64,000 nucleotides of DNA from Pseudocitrobacter faecalis (GCA_003315335.1 QNRL01000013.1:20715-84714), one strand, 5' to 3'. Positions 30,480 to 42,266 are shown, numbered from the stretch's first letter. Notes: generated by a model from the sequence alone, not told the origin. Numbers and translations are program-made.

Positions 30480-30566
30480 TGGTGCGAGGGGGGGGACTTG
30501 AACCCCCACGTCCGTAAGAACACTAACACCTGAAGCTAGCGCGTCTACCAATTCCGCCACCTTCGC
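30480..30566 (-). tRNA. leuT: tRNA-Leu (anticodon CAG)
   Basis: An 87-base class II tRNA with a long variable arm and encoded CCA. The anticodon CAG is seen in GCTTCAGGTG. It belongs to the argX operon. Confidence 0.97.
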
Positions 30567-30587
30567 ATTGTCACAACTTTTAAATAA

Positions 30588-30664
30588 TGGGGTGGCTAAT
30601 GGGATTCGAACCCACGACAACTGGAATCACAATCCAGGGCTCTACCAACTGAGCTATAGCCACC
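30588..30664 (-). tRNA. hisR: tRNA-His (anticodon GTG)
   Basis: A 77-base tRNA with encoded CCA. The anticodon GTG is in GGATTGTGATTCC; the acceptor stem starts GGTGGC. Confidence 0.97.
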
Positions 30665-30719
30665 ACTGCAAATCTTTTACGCGGTTATCAAAACCACCGC
30701 AGCTCCAGCACCGGGTAAA

Positions 30720-30796
<77 letters not shown>

Positions 30797-30817
30797 TTAG
30801 CGCCGTTGCGGGGTCGG

Positions 30818-30846
30818 ATAATACGGACTTCCCACCCCGCTGTCTA
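30818..30846 (-). promoter_or_regulatory. Promoter of the tRNA operon, stringent type
   Basis: TAGACA (30841-30846), a 17-base spacer and TATTAT (30818-30823) are followed by the GC-rich discriminator CCGACCCCGC, the usual mark of promoters shut off by ppGpp and DksA. It directs argX-hisR-leuT-proM. Confidence 0.8.
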
Positions 30847-30898
30847 GTGCCTTTTTAAAGAAAATTATCGTTTGCTCAGGGTTTGTGCGTTTTGTCGC

Positions 30899-32284
30899 TT
30901 ATTTCTCCACTTTTTGCAGATCCACACCCCGATTCAGGCCAAAAACTTTATAAACCAGGGTGACGACCACTAAAAAGAGGATCCCGACAAACAGCGACAT
31001 GCGGGTATCTTCGTTAATTCCCATGCCGATCAGCACACAAACCAGGAACGCCATCGTTAAATAGTTGGCCCACGGGAAGAGCAGCGAGCGGAACGGATGG
31101 CTGGCAATCGCTTCTTTGTGCGCGCGACGGAAGCGAATCTGGCTAATCAGAATCACAAACCACGGTACCATGCCTGGCAGAACGCTGGCGCTATACACAT
31201 AAACAAACACGCGCTGCGGGTTTGGAATGATGTAGTTGAGGCAGGAGCCAATCAGCAGAATCACAATAGAGAGCGCAACCCCCGCCGCCGGAACACCGCT
31301 GCGCGACACTTTCCCCATCGCCGCCGGAAGCTGACGGTTCTTCGCCAGCGCGTAAAGCATACGGCCACAGCTGTACATCCCGCTGTTACAGCCGGAAAGT
31401 GCCGCCGTCAGTACTACAAAGTTAATAATCCCCGCCGCGGCCGTAATACCAATTTTGGCGAAAGTCAGGACAAACGGGCTGCCGTTAGTGCCGATTTCAT
31501 TCCACGGGAAGATGGTGACAATGACAAAGATCGCACCGACATAGAAAATCAGGATACGCCACAGCACCTTGCCTACCGCGCTGCGCAAGGTGACCTGCGG
31601 GTTTTTCGCTTCACCTGCGGTCATGCCGATTAATTCAACGCCCTGATAGGAGGCGACCACGATACAGAGCGCCGTCAGGAAGCCTTTCCAGCCACCCGCA
31701 AAGAAGCCGCCGTGTGCTGTGAGGTTTTCAAAACCAATCGAGTGGCCGCCGTTACCGAAGCCGAAGAAGATCACGCCAAGGCCAATCACAATCATCACTA
31801 TGATGGTGGTGACTTTGATCATCGCGAACCAGAATTCAATTTCACCGTACAGGCGCACCGCCGCCAGGTTCGCCAGCGCCACCAGCCCGACGGCAATCAA
31901 CGCCGGTATCCACTGCGCCATCTCCGGGAACCAGAACTGTACATAGACACCAATGGCGGTAATTTCCGAGATCCCCACCGCCATCCACATAAACCAGTAG
32001 GACCACGCGGTGAGATAGCCAAAGAACGGGCTCATATAGCGGTGCGCGTAAACGGCGAACGACCCGGTGACCGGCTCGATAAACAGCATTTCGCCCATTG
32101 AACGCATAATGAAGAAGACAAATACCCCAGCCAAAATGTAGGCCAGCAGTACTGACGGACCAGCCCACTTAAGCGTACTTGCAGCACCCATGAACAAGCC
32201 GACACCAATGGTGCCGCCAAGGGCGATTAATTCAATGTGACGGGCTTCCAGACCGCGCTGGAGCTCCGGTTTTTTCTCTGCCAT
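30899..32284 (-). CDS. yifK: Amino acid permease YifK/ThrP (threonine/serine)
   Basis: A 461-residue APC-superfamily permease with twelve hydrophobic segments and the family N-terminal sequence [17 protein letters not shown]. Recent E. coli work describes it as a threonine/serine-proton symporter. I chose the start [11 protein letters not shown], as in E. coli. It lies between the wec cluster and the tRNA operon. In Salmonella the GcvB RNA represses yifK; a site was not searched for here. The 215-base gap upstream shows no gene. Confidence 0.94.
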   Translation of the reverse strand: MAEKKPELQRGLEARHIELIALGGTIGVGLFMGAASTLKWAGPSVLLAYILAGVFVFFIMRSMGEMLFIEPVTGSFAVYAHRYMSPFFGYLTAWSYWFMWMAVGISEITAIGVYVQFWFPEMAQWIPALIAVGLVALANLAAVRLYGEIEFWFAMIKVTTIIVMIVIGLGVIFFGFGNGGHSIGFENLTAHGGFFAGGWKGFLTALCIVVASYQGVELIGMTAGEAKNPQVTLRSAVGKVLWRILIFYVGAIFVIVTIFPWNEIGTNGSPFVLTFAKIGITAAAGIINFVVLTAALSGCNSGMYSCGRMLYALAKNRQLPAAMGKVSRSGVPAAGVALSIVILLIGSCLNYIIPNPQRVFVYVYSASVLPGMVPWFVILISQIRFRRAHKEAIASHPFRSLLFPWANYLTMAFLVCVLIGMGINEDTRMSLFVGILFLVVVTLVYKVFGLNRGVDLQKVEK

Positions 32285-32499
32285 AAATCCTCTTGTGTTT
32301 GCATGATTTCCGGTCATTGCCGGTTATTTTTATGTGTAAAACGCATAACGCTTACAGGTAGGGGGATATCAAAAAACAGACGGATTTTCCATCAAGGGTG
32401 CGAATGGTTTAACAATTTTTGATAAATGGCAAACAAAGTATTAAATATGCGAATGAATCGCGCAAATATTGCGCAATCATTCACATTTTCAGGAAAGGA

Positions 32500-33240
32500 T
32501 TACAGCTGGTTGGTGTAGTGCCAGCGCAGATAGCGCAACAGGCGGAGCTGGCGGGTAATGCGGCTCGGCTGTGAAAGCAGACGGTAAAGCCACTCCAGCC
32601 CCAGATTCTGCCAGAACTTCGGCGCGCGCTTCACGTGGCCGGTAAAGACATCGTAGGTGCCACCCACGCCCATATAGAGCGCATCCGGATAGATTTCACG
32701 GCAGTCACGCATCAGGATCTCCTGCTTAGGCGAGCCCATAGCGACGGTGACAATTTTCGCCCCGCTGTCGCGAATGCGCTCAAACAGCGCCTGCCGTTGT
32801 TCCGGTTTAAAATAGCCGTCCTGCGTGCCGACCAGATTCACATTCCACTGCTGACGGAGCTTCGCTTCCGTTTGGGCCATCACTTCCGGTTTCCCCCCCA
32901 CCAGAAAGACTGGCGTACCCTCTCTACCCGCCCGTTCCATTAAGGCTTCCCAGAGATCGGCTCCGGCCACGCGCGAGACGTCCGCCTGCGGGTATTTTTT
33001 GCGTACCGAGCGCACCACGCTGATGCCATCGGCGTACTTATATTCCGCCGCGTTGATAAGCGTGCGGACGTCGGCGTTATCTTCCGCCGTCAGCATTTTC
33101 TCGGCGTTAATCGCCACCAGCGTGCCGCTTTTGAGCTGCCCATCGGCATAAAGAAAGTCCAGCGCATGCTGCATGTTGCGCCAGCCGACAAGCTTCAGAC
33201 CGCGCAGCTCGTAGGTTGGCGCGGTATGTGAATCAGTCAT
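32500..33240 (-). CDS. wecG: UDP-N-acetyl-D-mannosaminuronate transferase
   Basis: A 246-residue WecG/TagA/CpsF-family glycosyltransferase that adds ManNAcA to GlcNAc-lipid I to make ECA lipid II at the inner face of the membrane. The family motifs NAEKML and GSPKQE are present. I chose the start [12 protein letters not shown] because AAGGA lies seven bases upstream; it gives the E. coli length. It is the last gene of the wec cluster, 11 bases after wzyE. Confidence 0.96.
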   Translation of the reverse strand: MTDSHTAPTYELRGLKLVGWRNMQHALDFLYADGQLKSGTLVAINAEKMLTAEDNADVRTLINAAEYKYADGISVVRSVRKKYPQADVSRVAGADLWEALMERAGREGTPVFLVGGKPEVMAQTEAKLRQQWNVNLVGTQDGYFKPEQRQALFERIRDSGAKIVTVAMGSPKQEILMRDCREIYPDALYMGVGGTYDVFTGHVKRAPKFWQNLGLEWLYRLLSQPSRITRQLRLLRYLRWHYTNQL

Positions 33241-33251
33241 GAGTATCCTTT

Positions 33252-34592
33252 TCAAACATGCTTAAGCTGTTTAAATCGCTGGTGAACCAGCCCCGCGCTT
33301 TCAAACAGCCAGTACAACAGTTTTGCCACCAGTAAACAGAGGCCGAAAACAACCAGGAAAAAGACCACGCGCGAAACAAATGAATCTAGTCCTTCCCTCG
33401 CCAGCACGATCATATTGAAGATAGCGCCAAAACAAAAACTGTGCAGAATGGCCGCTTTATAGCGGTTGGTCTCTTCATTACCCAGCATGTAGAGCCAGTC
33501 GAACCACTTAATGATAAGCCCCACCACCACAGCGCCCAGTGGGATAAACCACACGCCGCCCATCACCACCAGCGAACCAATCAGCGTCGGGGAAATTGCC
33601 AGCCCGGAGTGGTTATTCAGCACTTCCCAGGTGAAGTAGTTGGCGGTATTGAGCACAACGCCGGGACGGTCTGGCCACAGCCAGGTTGGAATGAAGACAT
33701 AGAAGTCGCGCGCAATCGGCGCCAGCCCCTGGAAATCAATTTTGTCGTAGTTCTGCAACAGCAGCGCCAGGTTTTCCCACGGCGAGAAGGTATCACGCGT
33801 CAGATAAAGGAACGTGTAGAACGCTTCGTCGCCACTCACGCTCATTCCATAGCGCTTCAGTGCCAGCCAGAACATGCCGACAATCCCCATCACACCTGCC
33901 GCCGCCAGCATCCACAACGAGATCCAGCCGCGAATAATGCCAATAAACAGGAAGATGGCGAAGGCGATAATAATGTTGGCGCGCGTGCCGCCGACAATGG
34001 CGTAGGTCAGTAAACCAAATGCCACGGTGCTGAGCAGGAAGAAGATCCACGCTTTCCAGCCAGGACGCAGGAAGTACACCACCAGCATCGCCGGAATAAA
34101 GAAGTAGAAGAAACGCTTCAGTGCTACGCCGGACACTTCGCTGGAGAAAATCTGGCTGTACGAGCGCAGCTTAAACAGCAGGAAGCCGTTATGCATAAAG
34201 AAGATGCCAACCGTCAGTAGCGCCAGCCCCATCAGCAGGATCCACGCCAGGTTAGTCTCTACCCGGTTCATGGTGAACAGCGGCCTGCGCGGTACGCCGG
34301 ACGACGCCGGACGCAGGCGCGTTTTATAACTCACATAGTAAACGGCGTAGAAACAGACCGAGGCCAGCAGCGTTTGCAACAGAACTTCCGGCGGCGCAAC
34401 GCCCACGTCGAAGCGGAACACCAGCGTACAGGTGAGCGGGAAGCCGAAGAAGAACGTGAGTAGAAACAGCAACGAGAAGAAAACGTTGAAGTTAAAACGC
34501 ACCCGACGAAACTCAAACCAGGTGAGCGTGCCGATAAACAGCGACGACAGCAGCCACACCACAAACAGGCCAGTGAATTGCATTTCCGTCAT
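33252..34592 (-). CDS. wzyE: ECA polymerase
   Basis: A 446-residue inner-membrane protein with about eleven hydrophobic segments and a large periplasmic loop. WzyE polymerises ECA trisaccharide repeats on the periplasmic face, with chain length set by WzzE. It matches E. coli WzyE apart from a slightly shorter C-terminus. It overlaps wecF by four bases. Confidence 0.96.
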   Translation of the reverse strand: MTEMQFTGLFVVWLLSSLFIGTLTWFEFRRVRFNFNVFFSLLFLLTFFFGFPLTCTLVFRFDVGVAPPEVLLQTLLASVCFYAVYYVSYKTRLRPASSGVPRRPLFTMNRVETNLAWILLMGLALLTVGIFFMHNGFLLFKLRSYSQIFSSEVSGVALKRFFYFFIPAMLVVYFLRPGWKAWIFFLLSTVAFGLLTYAIVGGTRANIIIAFAIFLFIGIIRGWISLWMLAAAGVMGIVGMFWLALKRYGMSVSGDEAFYTFLYLTRDTFSPWENLALLLQNYDKIDFQGLAPIARDFYVFIPTWLWPDRPGVVLNTANYFTWEVLNNHSGLAISPTLIGSLVVMGGVWFIPLGAVVVGLIIKWFDWLYMLGNEETNRYKAAILHSFCFGAIFNMIVLAREGLDSFVSRVVFFLVVFGLCLLVAKLLYWLFESAGLVHQRFKQLKHV

Positions 34593-35668
34593 GTCGGCTC
34601 TCCGGCGGCTAAACGCAGGGCACGATGCCAGGGCCCCAGATAGTTCGGGCGGAAGAAAGTAATCGCGCTTTTATCCACCAGCGCCAGTTGACGCTGGGCC
34701 TCACGCACAACCGCTTCATCCAGCGCGTCTTCCGTAAACAGAACCGGGATGTGCTGCTCAGTCATATCCTGCCAGAAGGGATTCTGCCGATTGAGTACGC
34801 AGGGTACGCCCGCCTGAATCAACAGACACAGCGTGCCAATGCCCTGCTGGCGGGCAAAAATAAAATAGCCCAGGTCGCAGCGGCGTAATAACGCCAGATA
34901 GTCGTCAAATTCCAGCTTTTCGCTGAGAATTTGCAGATTCTCTTCGCTAAACAGCGCCAGCCCGGCGGCACGCACCTCATTAATGTACGCGTCGTTATTG
35001 GCCGGATAGCCCATCGGCACAATTACCGTGACCGTGTCGCCAAACTGCTGATGTACCGCTTTTAACGCGGCGATATGCTCGTTGCTGCGATCGCCGGTGT
35101 TCCCTACCAGAATGGTGAGTTTCCCGCTACGCGGCGCATCCGGCGCCAGCGTGTTTAACGCCGGATCCATGCGTGTCGGGAAGTAAAGCAGTTCACCGTG
35201 TACGCGAGGGTGTATACGAGCAAAATGGCTGAGATCGCCGTGCGTGGCGAATACACATCCCACCCGCGCCTGTGCCATGCGGCGCAGCGGATAGAACAGA
35301 CGGAACTTCAGCCCCTGAGAGACTTCGTAGAGATCCGCCCCCCAAATGTGCCAGTTAAACTGCGCAGGTTTGATACCGCCACTCAGCAGCGCCAGCCACA
35401 GGCCCGTATTGAACTGGCCGTGGAAAAAGAAATGCTGCGCGCGTGATGCCTTCGCCCGCGCGACCACCGCTTTTGCCAGCGTCGCTTTATCGGGGTAGCA
35501 CTCGATGGCCAGAGCGGTGTATGTCGCCACCAGGCTTTCGTCACGACTCACCACCATAAACTGGCGCGCATGTTCGCTGGTGCCTGCCAGTTCTTCAGAA
35601 AAGAAGCGGAGTACGGTCTGGTTGTGGTGAGGGATATCCGATCCCAGAACATGTATCAGTGCTGTCAT
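34589..35668 (-). CDS. wecF: TDP-N-acetylfucosamine:lipid II N-acetylfucosaminyltransferase
   Basis: A 359-residue GT56-family transferase that adds Fuc4NAc to lipid II, giving the complete ECA trisaccharide lipid III. No membrane segments; N-terminal [16 protein letters not shown] is the family start. It overlaps wzxE and wzyE by four bases each, so translation is coupled. Confidence 0.96.
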   Translation of the reverse strand: MTALIHVLGSDIPHHNQTVLRFFSEELAGTSEHARQFMVVSRDESLVATYTALAIECYPDKATLAKAVVARAKASRAQHFFFHGQFNTGLWLALLSGGIKPAQFNWHIWGADLYEVSQGLKFRLFYPLRRMAQARVGCVFATHGDLSHFARIHPRVHGELLYFPTRMDPALNTLAPDAPRSGKLTILVGNTGDRSNEHIAALKAVHQQFGDTVTVIVPMGYPANNDAYINEVRAAGLALFSEENLQILSEKLEFDDYLALLRRCDLGYFIFARQQGIGTLCLLIQAGVPCVLNRQNPFWQDMTEQHIPVLFTEDALDEAVVREAQRQLALVDKSAITFFRPNYLGPWHRALRLAAGEPT

Positions 35669-36915
35669 AGCCGTTTACGCCAGATTAAAAACGCGCCGCA
35701 ACAAAGGGCGAAATAAACAATGTAGGTTGCCATATAGGCTTGTGCCGCGCCCAGCGCGCCGTGCGCCGGTATCAGCCAGTGTGAAAACGCGGTAAGCAGC
35801 GTGAACTGGCTGATTTCCGCAAGGATATACAGGCGCAGCGACGCTTTGGCAATCACCAGGTAACCAAATACATAAGCGCCGACTTTCAGCACATCGCCCA
35901 CCAACTGCCACGCAAACAGGTCGCGCATAGCGGCAAACTTCGCGGAGAAGAGCAGCCAGATAGCAAAATCGCGCAATATCCAAACGGTAAAACTCGCCGC
36001 CGCGACGGCGGGTAAGACGAACTTAAGGGATCGGAGGATTTCACGGGTAATCTCCGATTTTCCTATCAATCGCGATAACGTAGGCAGCAAATAGACGCTA
36101 AAAGACGCGGTAATAAATTGCAGGTAAGCATCGGATATACTGCTTACCCCCTGCCAAATCCCCACTTCATCCCAGCTATAATGCGCCGCCATCAGGTTTC
36201 GCATCATCACATACGCCACGGGAAGCGTGACCGAGGTGATGAGCGCCATCAGGGTGAATTTTCCTAATTGACCGGCAAGCCACATGTCCCACCGCGGCTT
36301 CAGGTATCCCCACGGAATGGTGCCGCGACGCGTCAACATGACCGCCGCCGGGATAACGATCAGCGCCGGAACCAGCGCCAGGCCGAGCAGCGCGCCCTGA
36401 TATCCACCAAAGCGATAACAGGCGTAATAGGCAACAACACCAATAAAACTCCCGGCAATCAGGGAGAGCGCATTGCCCGCCGCATCGCGAAAGCCTTTCA
36501 TCAATGCCAGCAGCAGGTTTGCCCACGCGATGCCCATCTGTACCAGCGCAACCAGACGCACCAGCCCCTGATATTCCGTATGACCAAACAGCGCCTGGCT
36601 GACAGGTGCTGCAGCCAGCAGGAAAACGAGAGCGAGTAGCGTGGAGAACCCCAGCACCATCGCCGACGAGGTACCGACCACTTTACGCAGTTGTGTCGGG
36701 TCGTCATGATGCTGGGCAACAAATTTAGTAACGCCGTTAAAAATCCCCGCGCCCGCCAGCACGCCTAATACGGTGACCAGCTGACGGAAGTTACCCGCCT
36801 GCCCCACGCCCGACGGCCCGAATGAGACCGCCAGCAGTTTGACCACCAGCAGGCCAACACCAATTTTTACCAGCGTGGACGCGGCGGTCCACACGGAAGC
36901 TTTAGCCAGTGACAT
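35665..36915 (-). CDS. wzxE: ECA lipid III flippase
   Basis: A 416-residue MOP-superfamily flippase with twelve hydrophobic segments that moves lipid III across the inner membrane. It matches E. coli WzxE at full length. It lies one base downstream of wecE and overlaps wecF. Confidence 0.96.
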   Translation of the reverse strand: MSLAKASVWTAASTLVKIGVGLLVVKLLAVSFGPSGVGQAGNFRQLVTVLGVLAGAGIFNGVTKFVAQHHDDPTQLRKVVGTSSAMVLGFSTLLALVFLLAAAPVSQALFGHTEYQGLVRLVALVQMGIAWANLLLALMKGFRDAAGNALSLIAGSFIGVVAYYACYRFGGYQGALLGLALVPALIVIPAAVMLTRRGTIPWGYLKPRWDMWLAGQLGKFTLMALITSVTLPVAYVMMRNLMAAHYSWDEVGIWQGVSSISDAYLQFITASFSVYLLPTLSRLIGKSEITREILRSLKFVLPAVAAASFTVWILRDFAIWLLFSAKFAAMRDLFAWQLVGDVLKVGAYVFGYLVIAKASLRLYILAEISQFTLLTAFSHWLIPAHGALGAAQAYMATYIVYFALCCGAFLIWRKRL

Positions 36916-36916
36916 A

Positions 36917-38047
36917 TCAGGCGAAGTAGTTCAGCAGCGTATTGATCACCGTGCGCTGATTGACCGCCGCCAGATTGTAGAACAGCGGCAGACGGAGCAA
37001 ACGCTCGCTTTCCTGGGTGGTGAAGCGATCTTCCCCATGGAATTCGCCAAACTTCTCACCTGCCGGACAGGTATGCAGCGGAATGTAGTGGAAGACCGCC
37101 AGAATTTCGGCTTCTTTCAGGAAAGCGATAAGCTTGCTGCGATCGTCATTATCACGCAGCTTGATATAGAACATATGCGCGTTATGGCCACAGTTTTCCG
37201 GCACCGATGGCAGTTCAATACGCCCGGATTTCGCCAGCGGTTGCAGCGCATCATAGTAAGTTTGCCACAGCGACAGGCGCTGTTGGTTAATGCGCTCCGC
37301 CGCTTCCAGCTGTGCCCACAAATAGGCCGCCTGGAGATCGGACATCAGGTAGCTCGAGCCGATATCACGCCAGGTGTATTTGTCTACCAGGCCGCGGAAA
37401 AACTGGCTGCGGTTGGTGCCTTTCTCGCGGATGATCTCCGCACGTTCCACCAGCGCTTTATCGTTGATTAACGTCGCGCCGCCTTCTCCGCCTGCGGTGT
37501 AGTTTTTGGTTTCATGGAAGCTAAAGCAGCCAATATGACCGATAGATCCCAGCGCGCGGCCTTTATAGGTCGACATCACGCCCTGTGCAGCGTCTTCAAC
37601 GACAAACAGATTATGCTTTTTCGCGATGGCCATAATGGTGTCCATTTCACAGGCCACGCCTGCGTAATGCACCGGCACAATCGCGCGGGTTTTGTCGGTG
37701 ATTGCGGCTTCGATCAGCGTTTCATCGATATTCATGGTGTCTTTACGCACATCCACGAAGACAATTTTGGCTCCGCGCAGGACAAACGCGTTGGCGGTAG
37801 AAACGAAGGTGTAGCTGGGCATGATCACTTCATCACCCGGCTGGATATCCAGCAGCAGCGCCGCCATCTCCAGGGATGCGGTGCAGGACGGCGTCAGCAG
37901 CACTTTCGCGCTGCCAAAATGCTGCTCCATCCACTGCTGGCAGCGGCGGGTAAAACCCCCATCGCCGCACAGTTTGCCGCTGCCCATCGCGGATTGCATA
38001 TAGTCGAGTTCGGTTCCCACCACCGGCGGGGCGTTAAATGGAATCAT
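36917..38047 (-). CDS. wecE: dTDP-4-amino-4,6-dideoxygalactose transaminase
   Basis: A 376-residue DegT/DnrJ-type PLP aminotransferase that turns dTDP-4-keto-6-deoxyglucose into dTDP-Fuc4N. The PLP lysine is Lys181 in HETKNYTAGGEGG. I chose MIPFNAPPVVG as the start, as in E. coli. Its substrate is normally made by RffH and RffG, whose genes are not in this cluster. It begins four bases after wecD. Confidence 0.97.
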   Translation of the reverse strand: MIPFNAPPVVGTELDYMQSAMGSGKLCGDGGFTRRCQQWMEQHFGSAKVLLTPSCTASLEMAALLLDIQPGDEVIMPSYTFVSTANAFVLRGAKIVFVDVRKDTMNIDETLIEAAITDKTRAIVPVHYAGVACEMDTIMAIAKKHNLFVVEDAAQGVMSTYKGRALGSIGHIGCFSFHETKNYTAGGEGGATLINDKALVERAEIIREKGTNRSQFFRGLVDKYTWRDIGSSYLMSDLQAAYLWAQLEAAERINQQRLSLWQTYYDALQPLAKSGRIELPSVPENCGHNAHMFYIKLRDNDDRSKLIAFLKEAEILAVFHYIPLHTCPAGEKFGEFHGEDRFTTQESERLLRLPLFYNLAAVNQRTVINTLLNYFA

Positions 38048-38051
38048 GGTG

Positions 38052-38726
38052 TCACCTGTATAACCAGTATGCGGTGCTGACAATATTCGCCCCGCTTTGA
38101 ATGTAGCGTTTCAGTGCTGCGGTATTGCCGATTTGCGTCGCAACCCGCAGCGTCGACAGGCCGCGCGTCTGCGCCCAGTATAGTGCTGCCTGCATTAATT
38201 CTGCGCCCGCGCCGCGCCCGGCCAGCAGGCCAATACGCGCCTCACTGGCGTTCAATTCACGTAGCGAAACAAATGCGCGGATCGTGCCGTCATCGTGGCG
38301 GAAAACCAGACATTGATCGTCGAAGGTGCCTTTTACCGCGTTTTCAATCCACTGCGCGTAAAACCGCCCGCTGGCGTCGATGGCATACCACGGCGCGCGA
38401 AAACGGCTTTGCGAGAATGCCTGTGCGGCAAGCTGTCGCAGTTGCGGAATATCGTCAACCGTCGCCACCCCGGCAGATGAATGGGCAACGGCTTTAACCG
38501 TCAGCGCCAAATCAACCTCGCCTTCCACCAATTGAAAACCCAGCTGTTGTAATGCATCCAGCCGATCTGTCTGATGAGCGGCGATTTTAGCCTGCACGCG
38601 CGACCAGCCGTTGAGTGCTGCCGGTGTCAACGATTCGGCCTGTTCGTCAAAACAAACCTTCGCGCTGTTGATGCCGAAGAACTGGTTTTCCCAGTTCAGC
38701 GGCTCAATATTGGCGCGGACGGGCAT
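38052..38726 (-). CDS. wecD: dTDP-fucosamine acetyltransferase
   Basis: A 224-residue GNAT-family enzyme that acetylates dTDP-Fuc4N. The C-terminal acetyl-CoA motif is [12 protein letters not shown]; the end [13 protein letters not shown] is as in E. coli RffC. Here it directly follows wecC, with a 33-base gap, because rffG and rffH are missing. Its ribosome-binding site (AGAGGG) lies in the 3' arm of a small hairpin. Confidence 0.96.
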   Translation of the reverse strand: MPVRANIEPLNWENQFFGINSAKVCFDEQAESLTPAALNGWSRVQAKIAAHQTDRLDALQQLGFQLVEGEVDLALTVKAVAHSSAGVATVDDIPQLRQLAAQAFSQSRFRAPWYAIDASGRFYAQWIENAVKGTFDDQCLVFRHDDGTIRAFVSLRELNASEARIGLLAGRGAGAELMQAALYWAQTRGLSTLRVATQIGNTAALKRYIQSGANIVSTAYWLYR

Positions 38727-38732
38727 AGAAAC

Positions 38733-38748
38733 GCCCTCTAAAGAGGGC
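38733..38748 (-). promoter_or_regulatory. Hairpin covering the wecD ribosome-binding site
   Basis: A perfect six-base-pair stem, GCCCTC-TTTA-GAGGGC on the minus strand, fills the wecC-wecD gap. Its 3' arm is the only purine-rich stretch at a proper distance (about eight bases) from the wecD ATG. There is no T-run, so it is not a terminator. An effect on wecD translation is inferred. Confidence 0.5.
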
Positions 38749-38759
38749 CAGAATTCGTT

Positions 38760-40022
38760 TCAACGCCACACCCCTTTCGCATCGACGATAAACGACTGAG
38801 TGACGTTCCTGGCGGCGATGGCTTTAAATTCATTGTGATCGACCAGCATGACGATCACGTCTGCCTGAGCCAGCGCATCGTCGGTAGAAACCAGCGTGCA
38901 TAGCCCGTCGAGTTTTTTCGGCAACTGATGAATATTCGGTTCAACGACCAGCGTTTCACCGGCGTGCCATTGGGCAATCAGTTCGGCGATTTCCATGGCC
39001 GGGCTTTCACGCAGGTCATCAATATTCGGTTTGAATGCCAGGCCAAAACAGGCAATTTTCAGTTCGCTGGCACGTTTGTTGGTCGCCGCCAGGCAATCCG
39101 CCACGTTGGCTTTAACCTGATCAATCACCCAGAACGGTTTGTGATCGTTCACTTCGCGAGCGGTGCGAATCAAGCGCGCCTGCTGCGGGTTCTGCGCCAC
39201 GATAAACCACGGATCGACAGCGATGCAGTGACCGCCCACACCAGGGCCCGGTTGGAGGATGTTTACGCGCGGGTGACGATTCGCCAGACGAATCAGTTCC
39301 CAGACGTTGATCCCCTGATCGGCGCAAATCAGCGACAATTCGTTAGCAAAGGCGATGTTTACGTCGCGGAAGCTGTTTTCCGTCAACTTGCACATTTCTG
39401 CCGTGCGAGCGTTAGTGACTACACATTCGCCTTCAAGAAAAATGTTATACAACTCGCTGGCGCGCGCGGAGCACACCGGCGTCATACCACCAATCACGCG
39501 GTCATTTTTGATAAGTTCGACCATCACCTGCCCTGGCAATACGCGCTCCGGGCAATACGCGATATTGATATCCGCTTTTTCGCCAGCCTGCTGCGGGAAG
39601 GTGAGGTCCGGGCGAAGATCGGCCAGCCATGCGGCCATTTGCTCCGTCGCGCCTACCGGCGAGGTCGACTCAAGGATCACCAGCGTGCCTTTTTTCAGCA
39701 CTGGCGCAATCGACTTCGCCGCCGCTTCAACAAAGATCATATCCGGTTCATGATCGCCTTTAAACGGCGTCGGTACCGCAATCAGGTAGGCATCGGCTTC
39801 AACTGGCGTGGTGGTCGCACGCAGATGTCCCGCGCTTACCGCTGTCTTCACAACGCTGTCGAGGTCTGGCTCAACGATATGAATTTCGCCACGGTTAATT
39901 GTATCAACCGCGTGCTGGTTGATATCCACACCGACGACCTCTTTTTGCCGGGATGCAAAGGCCGCCGCAGTAGGGAGGCCAATATAGCCAAGACCAATTA
40001 CCGAGATGGTTGAGAAACTCAT
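38760..40022 (-). CDS. wecC: UDP-N-acetyl-D-mannosamine dehydrogenase
   Basis: A 420-residue NAD-dependent dehydrogenase that oxidises UDP-ManNAc to UDP-ManNAcA. The dinucleotide fold is [10 protein letters not shown] (about residues 10-19), and the catalytic cysteine region is [13 protein letters not shown]. The C-terminus AKGVWR is intact. It overlaps wecB by four bases. In E. coli rffG follows; here wecD follows. Confidence 0.97.
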   Translation of the reverse strand: MSFSTISVIGLGYIGLPTAAAFASRQKEVVGVDINQHAVDTINRGEIHIVEPDLDSVVKTAVSAGHLRATTTPVEADAYLIAVPTPFKGDHEPDMIFVEAAAKSIAPVLKKGTLVILESTSPVGATEQMAAWLADLRPDLTFPQQAGEKADINIAYCPERVLPGQVMVELIKNDRVIGGMTPVCSARASELYNIFLEGECVVTNARTAEMCKLTENSFRDVNIAFANELSLICADQGINVWELIRLANRHPRVNILQPGPGVGGHCIAVDPWFIVAQNPQQARLIRTAREVNDHKPFWVIDQVKANVADCLAATNKRASELKIACFGLAFKPNIDDLRESPAMEIAELIAQWHAGETLVVEPNIHQLPKKLDGLCTLVSTDDALAQADVIVMLVDHNEFKAIAARNVTQSFIVDAKGVWR

Positions 40023-41149
40023 AGCGTTACCTGATTATTTTTAAGGGCTGATAAGATACGTTCGCATGCCTGGCCGTCACCATACGGGTTATGTGCCCGG
40101 CCCATCGCCTGATATTCGTTTTCATCGTGCAACAGGCGCGACACTTCGTCGACAATTCGGCGGCTGTCGGTGCCCACCAGGCGTACCGTCCCCGCGTCAA
40201 TCGCTTCCGGGCGCTCGGTGGCGTCACGCATCACCAGCACCGGTTTGCCCAGTGATGGTGCTTCCTCCTGAATTCCACCGGAATCGGTGAGAATCAACCA
40301 GGCGTGATTCATCAACCAGACGAATGGCAGATAATCCTGCGGCTCAATCAGAATGACGTTTTTCACATGCCCCAGGATGCGGTTCACCGGCTCGCTAACG
40401 TTCGGGTTGAGATGCACTGGGTAGACAATTTGCACATCCGGATGGGTGGCCGCGATTTCAGCCAGCGCGTGGCAAATATGTTCAAACCCGCGGCCAAAAC
40501 TTTCGCGGCGGTGACCGGTAACCAGAATCATCTTTTTACCGTTCGCTAAGAAAGGATAGCGCCGGGAGAGTTCATTACGCAGCGTTTCGTTGTTCAGCAC
40601 GCGATCGCGCACCCAAAACAGCGCATCGATAACCGTATTACCGGTGACAAAAATACGCGTGTCGGCAATGTTCTCTTTCAGCAGATTCTGGCGCGACGTT
40701 TCCGTCGGCGCGAAGTGATACATGGCCAGATGCCCGGTCAAAGTACGGTTGGCTTCTTCCGGCCACGGGGAATAGAGGTTACCCGTACGCAACCCGGCTT
40801 CTACGTGACCGACTGGGATACGTTGATAGAACGCGGCCAGACTCGCGGCTGCGGTGGTGGTGGTGTCGCCGTGCACCAGCACGACGTCCGGTTTGAATGA
40901 TTCCAGAACCGGCTTTAATCCTTCAAGGATTCGACAGGTAATTTCCGTCAGCCCCTGACCCGGACTCATAATATTGAGGTCGTAATCAGGGACAATAGAG
41001 AAAAGATTTAGCACCTGATCGAGCATCTCTCGATGCTGTGCGGTGACACAGACCTTGGCCTCAAAATGAGGATCTCTTGCCAGCGCATGAACCAGAGGCG
41101 CCATCTTGATCGCCTCCGGACGCGTACCAAATACAGTCAGTACTTTCAC
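40019..41149 (-). CDS. wecB: UDP-N-acetylglucosamine 2-epimerase (non-hydrolysing)
   Basis: A 376-residue epimerase that makes UDP-ManNAc from UDP-GlcNAc. The N-terminal [14 protein letters not shown] and the active-site [13 protein letters not shown] match the family. It lies 57 bases after wzzE and is coupled to wecC. Confidence 0.97.
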   Translation of the reverse strand: MKVLTVFGTRPEAIKMAPLVHALARDPHFEAKVCVTAQHREMLDQVLNLFSIVPDYDLNIMSPGQGLTEITCRILEGLKPVLESFKPDVVLVHGDTTTTAAASLAAFYQRIPVGHVEAGLRTGNLYSPWPEEANRTLTGHLAMYHFAPTETSRQNLLKENIADTRIFVTGNTVIDALFWVRDRVLNNETLRNELSRRYPFLANGKKMILVTGHRRESFGRGFEHICHALAEIAATHPDVQIVYPVHLNPNVSEPVNRILGHVKNVILIEPQDYLPFVWLMNHAWLILTDSGGIQEEAPSLGKPVLVMRDATERPEAIDAGTVRLVGTDSRRIVDEVSRLLHDENEYQAMGRAHNPYGDGQACERILSALKNNQVTL

Positions 41150-41206
41150 ATCGATTCTCTTCGATTGGATGAGACAGGCCCATCGCCTTTCATTAAGACG
41201 ATGCTG

Positions 41207-42253
41207 TTACTGGACGCGACGACGCGTCAGCGCAACACCCGCACCGACCAGCGCACCCACGATACCCCACATCGCCATCAGGAATGCGCGGCGTGGACTG
41301 GTGCGTTTTACAGGTTCTTCTGGCGTACGCAAATAACGATATGTCTGAAAGCGCGGGTCGAGTGTTGGCCCAACATTGAGCGTGTTGAGCATAGCGCGAC
41401 CCTGATCGTACTCCAGATCGTAGGTCGGCCCGCTGGCCTGAAGGTTTTCCAGACGCGCCTGTAACATCGGGCGGCCCAGCATAAACAGTTCGGAATCCGG
41501 CAGCTCTTCGGCGGGAACGTCGGTTTCGCTGCGGGAAATATTGTGTTGCTCCGCGACTTTCAGTGCAGACTCGACACTGTGAATGCGGCGATTAAAGATG
41601 GTCTGCGCCACTTCTTCCTGGCGTTTCACCTGCGCTTTCATCTGAATAGTCCGCGCAGCCCAGGCACCTTTAAGCTCATCGTTAAGATGACCCGCCGCAC
41701 GCTGGCTGGCGAATGCGACATACTGGCGCAAGAGGTTGTTGGCGTCCGGCGCGGTTTCCGCCGTCAGCTTCACGCTGTCGCTGACACTTTTAAGCACGTC
41801 ACCCGGCATAAACTGAATGTCGTTGATAAGCTCATCAAGCAATGCCGCATCGGCGCGAGAATTCCCTACCATACGCTGCTTGTAATAATCGGTCTGCGAC
41901 CAGAAATCGCGGCGCGTATCCCAGGAGGCGAGTTGCATAATGAACTCTTTGTACGCCTCATCCATTACTGAAGGCTGGATAGTGCCCGCCGGGCTCGCCT
42001 TCGCATCCAGATTACGCAGGAATTGCTGTTGGGAGTAGTAGCCACCCAGCATGTTTACCGTAGGACGATCGGTAATCGCCGTCGCGCTCCACTCCTGACG
42101 GGCAAAAAAGGTAAAAATCAGGACGATGACGGCAAAGAGAACCGCAAAGCCAATAATCCAACGTTTTCCCGACCATAACGTGCGAAACAGACCGCGAATA
42201 TCCAGTTCATTCTCAGCACTCTGCGATTGTGCTTTCGGTAATGGTTGAGTCAT
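41207..42253 (-). CDS. wzzE: ECA polysaccharide chain-length modulator
   Basis: A 348-residue Wzz-type protein with one membrane segment near each end (about residues 30-52 and 322-341) and a large periplasmic coiled-coil domain between them. It sets ECA chain length, working with WzyE. It lies 13 bases after wecA. Confidence 0.96.
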   Translation of the reverse strand: MTQPLPKAQSQSAENELDIRGLFRTLWSGKRWIIGFAVLFAVIVLIFTFFARQEWSATAITDRPTVNMLGGYYSQQQFLRNLDAKASPAGTIQPSVMDEAYKEFIMQLASWDTRRDFWSQTDYYKQRMVGNSRADAALLDELINDIQFMPGDVLKSVSDSVKLTAETAPDANNLLRQYVAFASQRAAGHLNDELKGAWAARTIQMKAQVKRQEEVAQTIFNRRIHSVESALKVAEQHNISRSETDVPAEELPDSELFMLGRPMLQARLENLQASGPTYDLEYDQGRAMLNTLNVGPTLDPRFQTYRYLRTPEEPVKRTSPRRAFLMAMWGIVGALVGAGVALTRRRVQ

Positions 42254-42266
42254 TACATCCCCAGTA

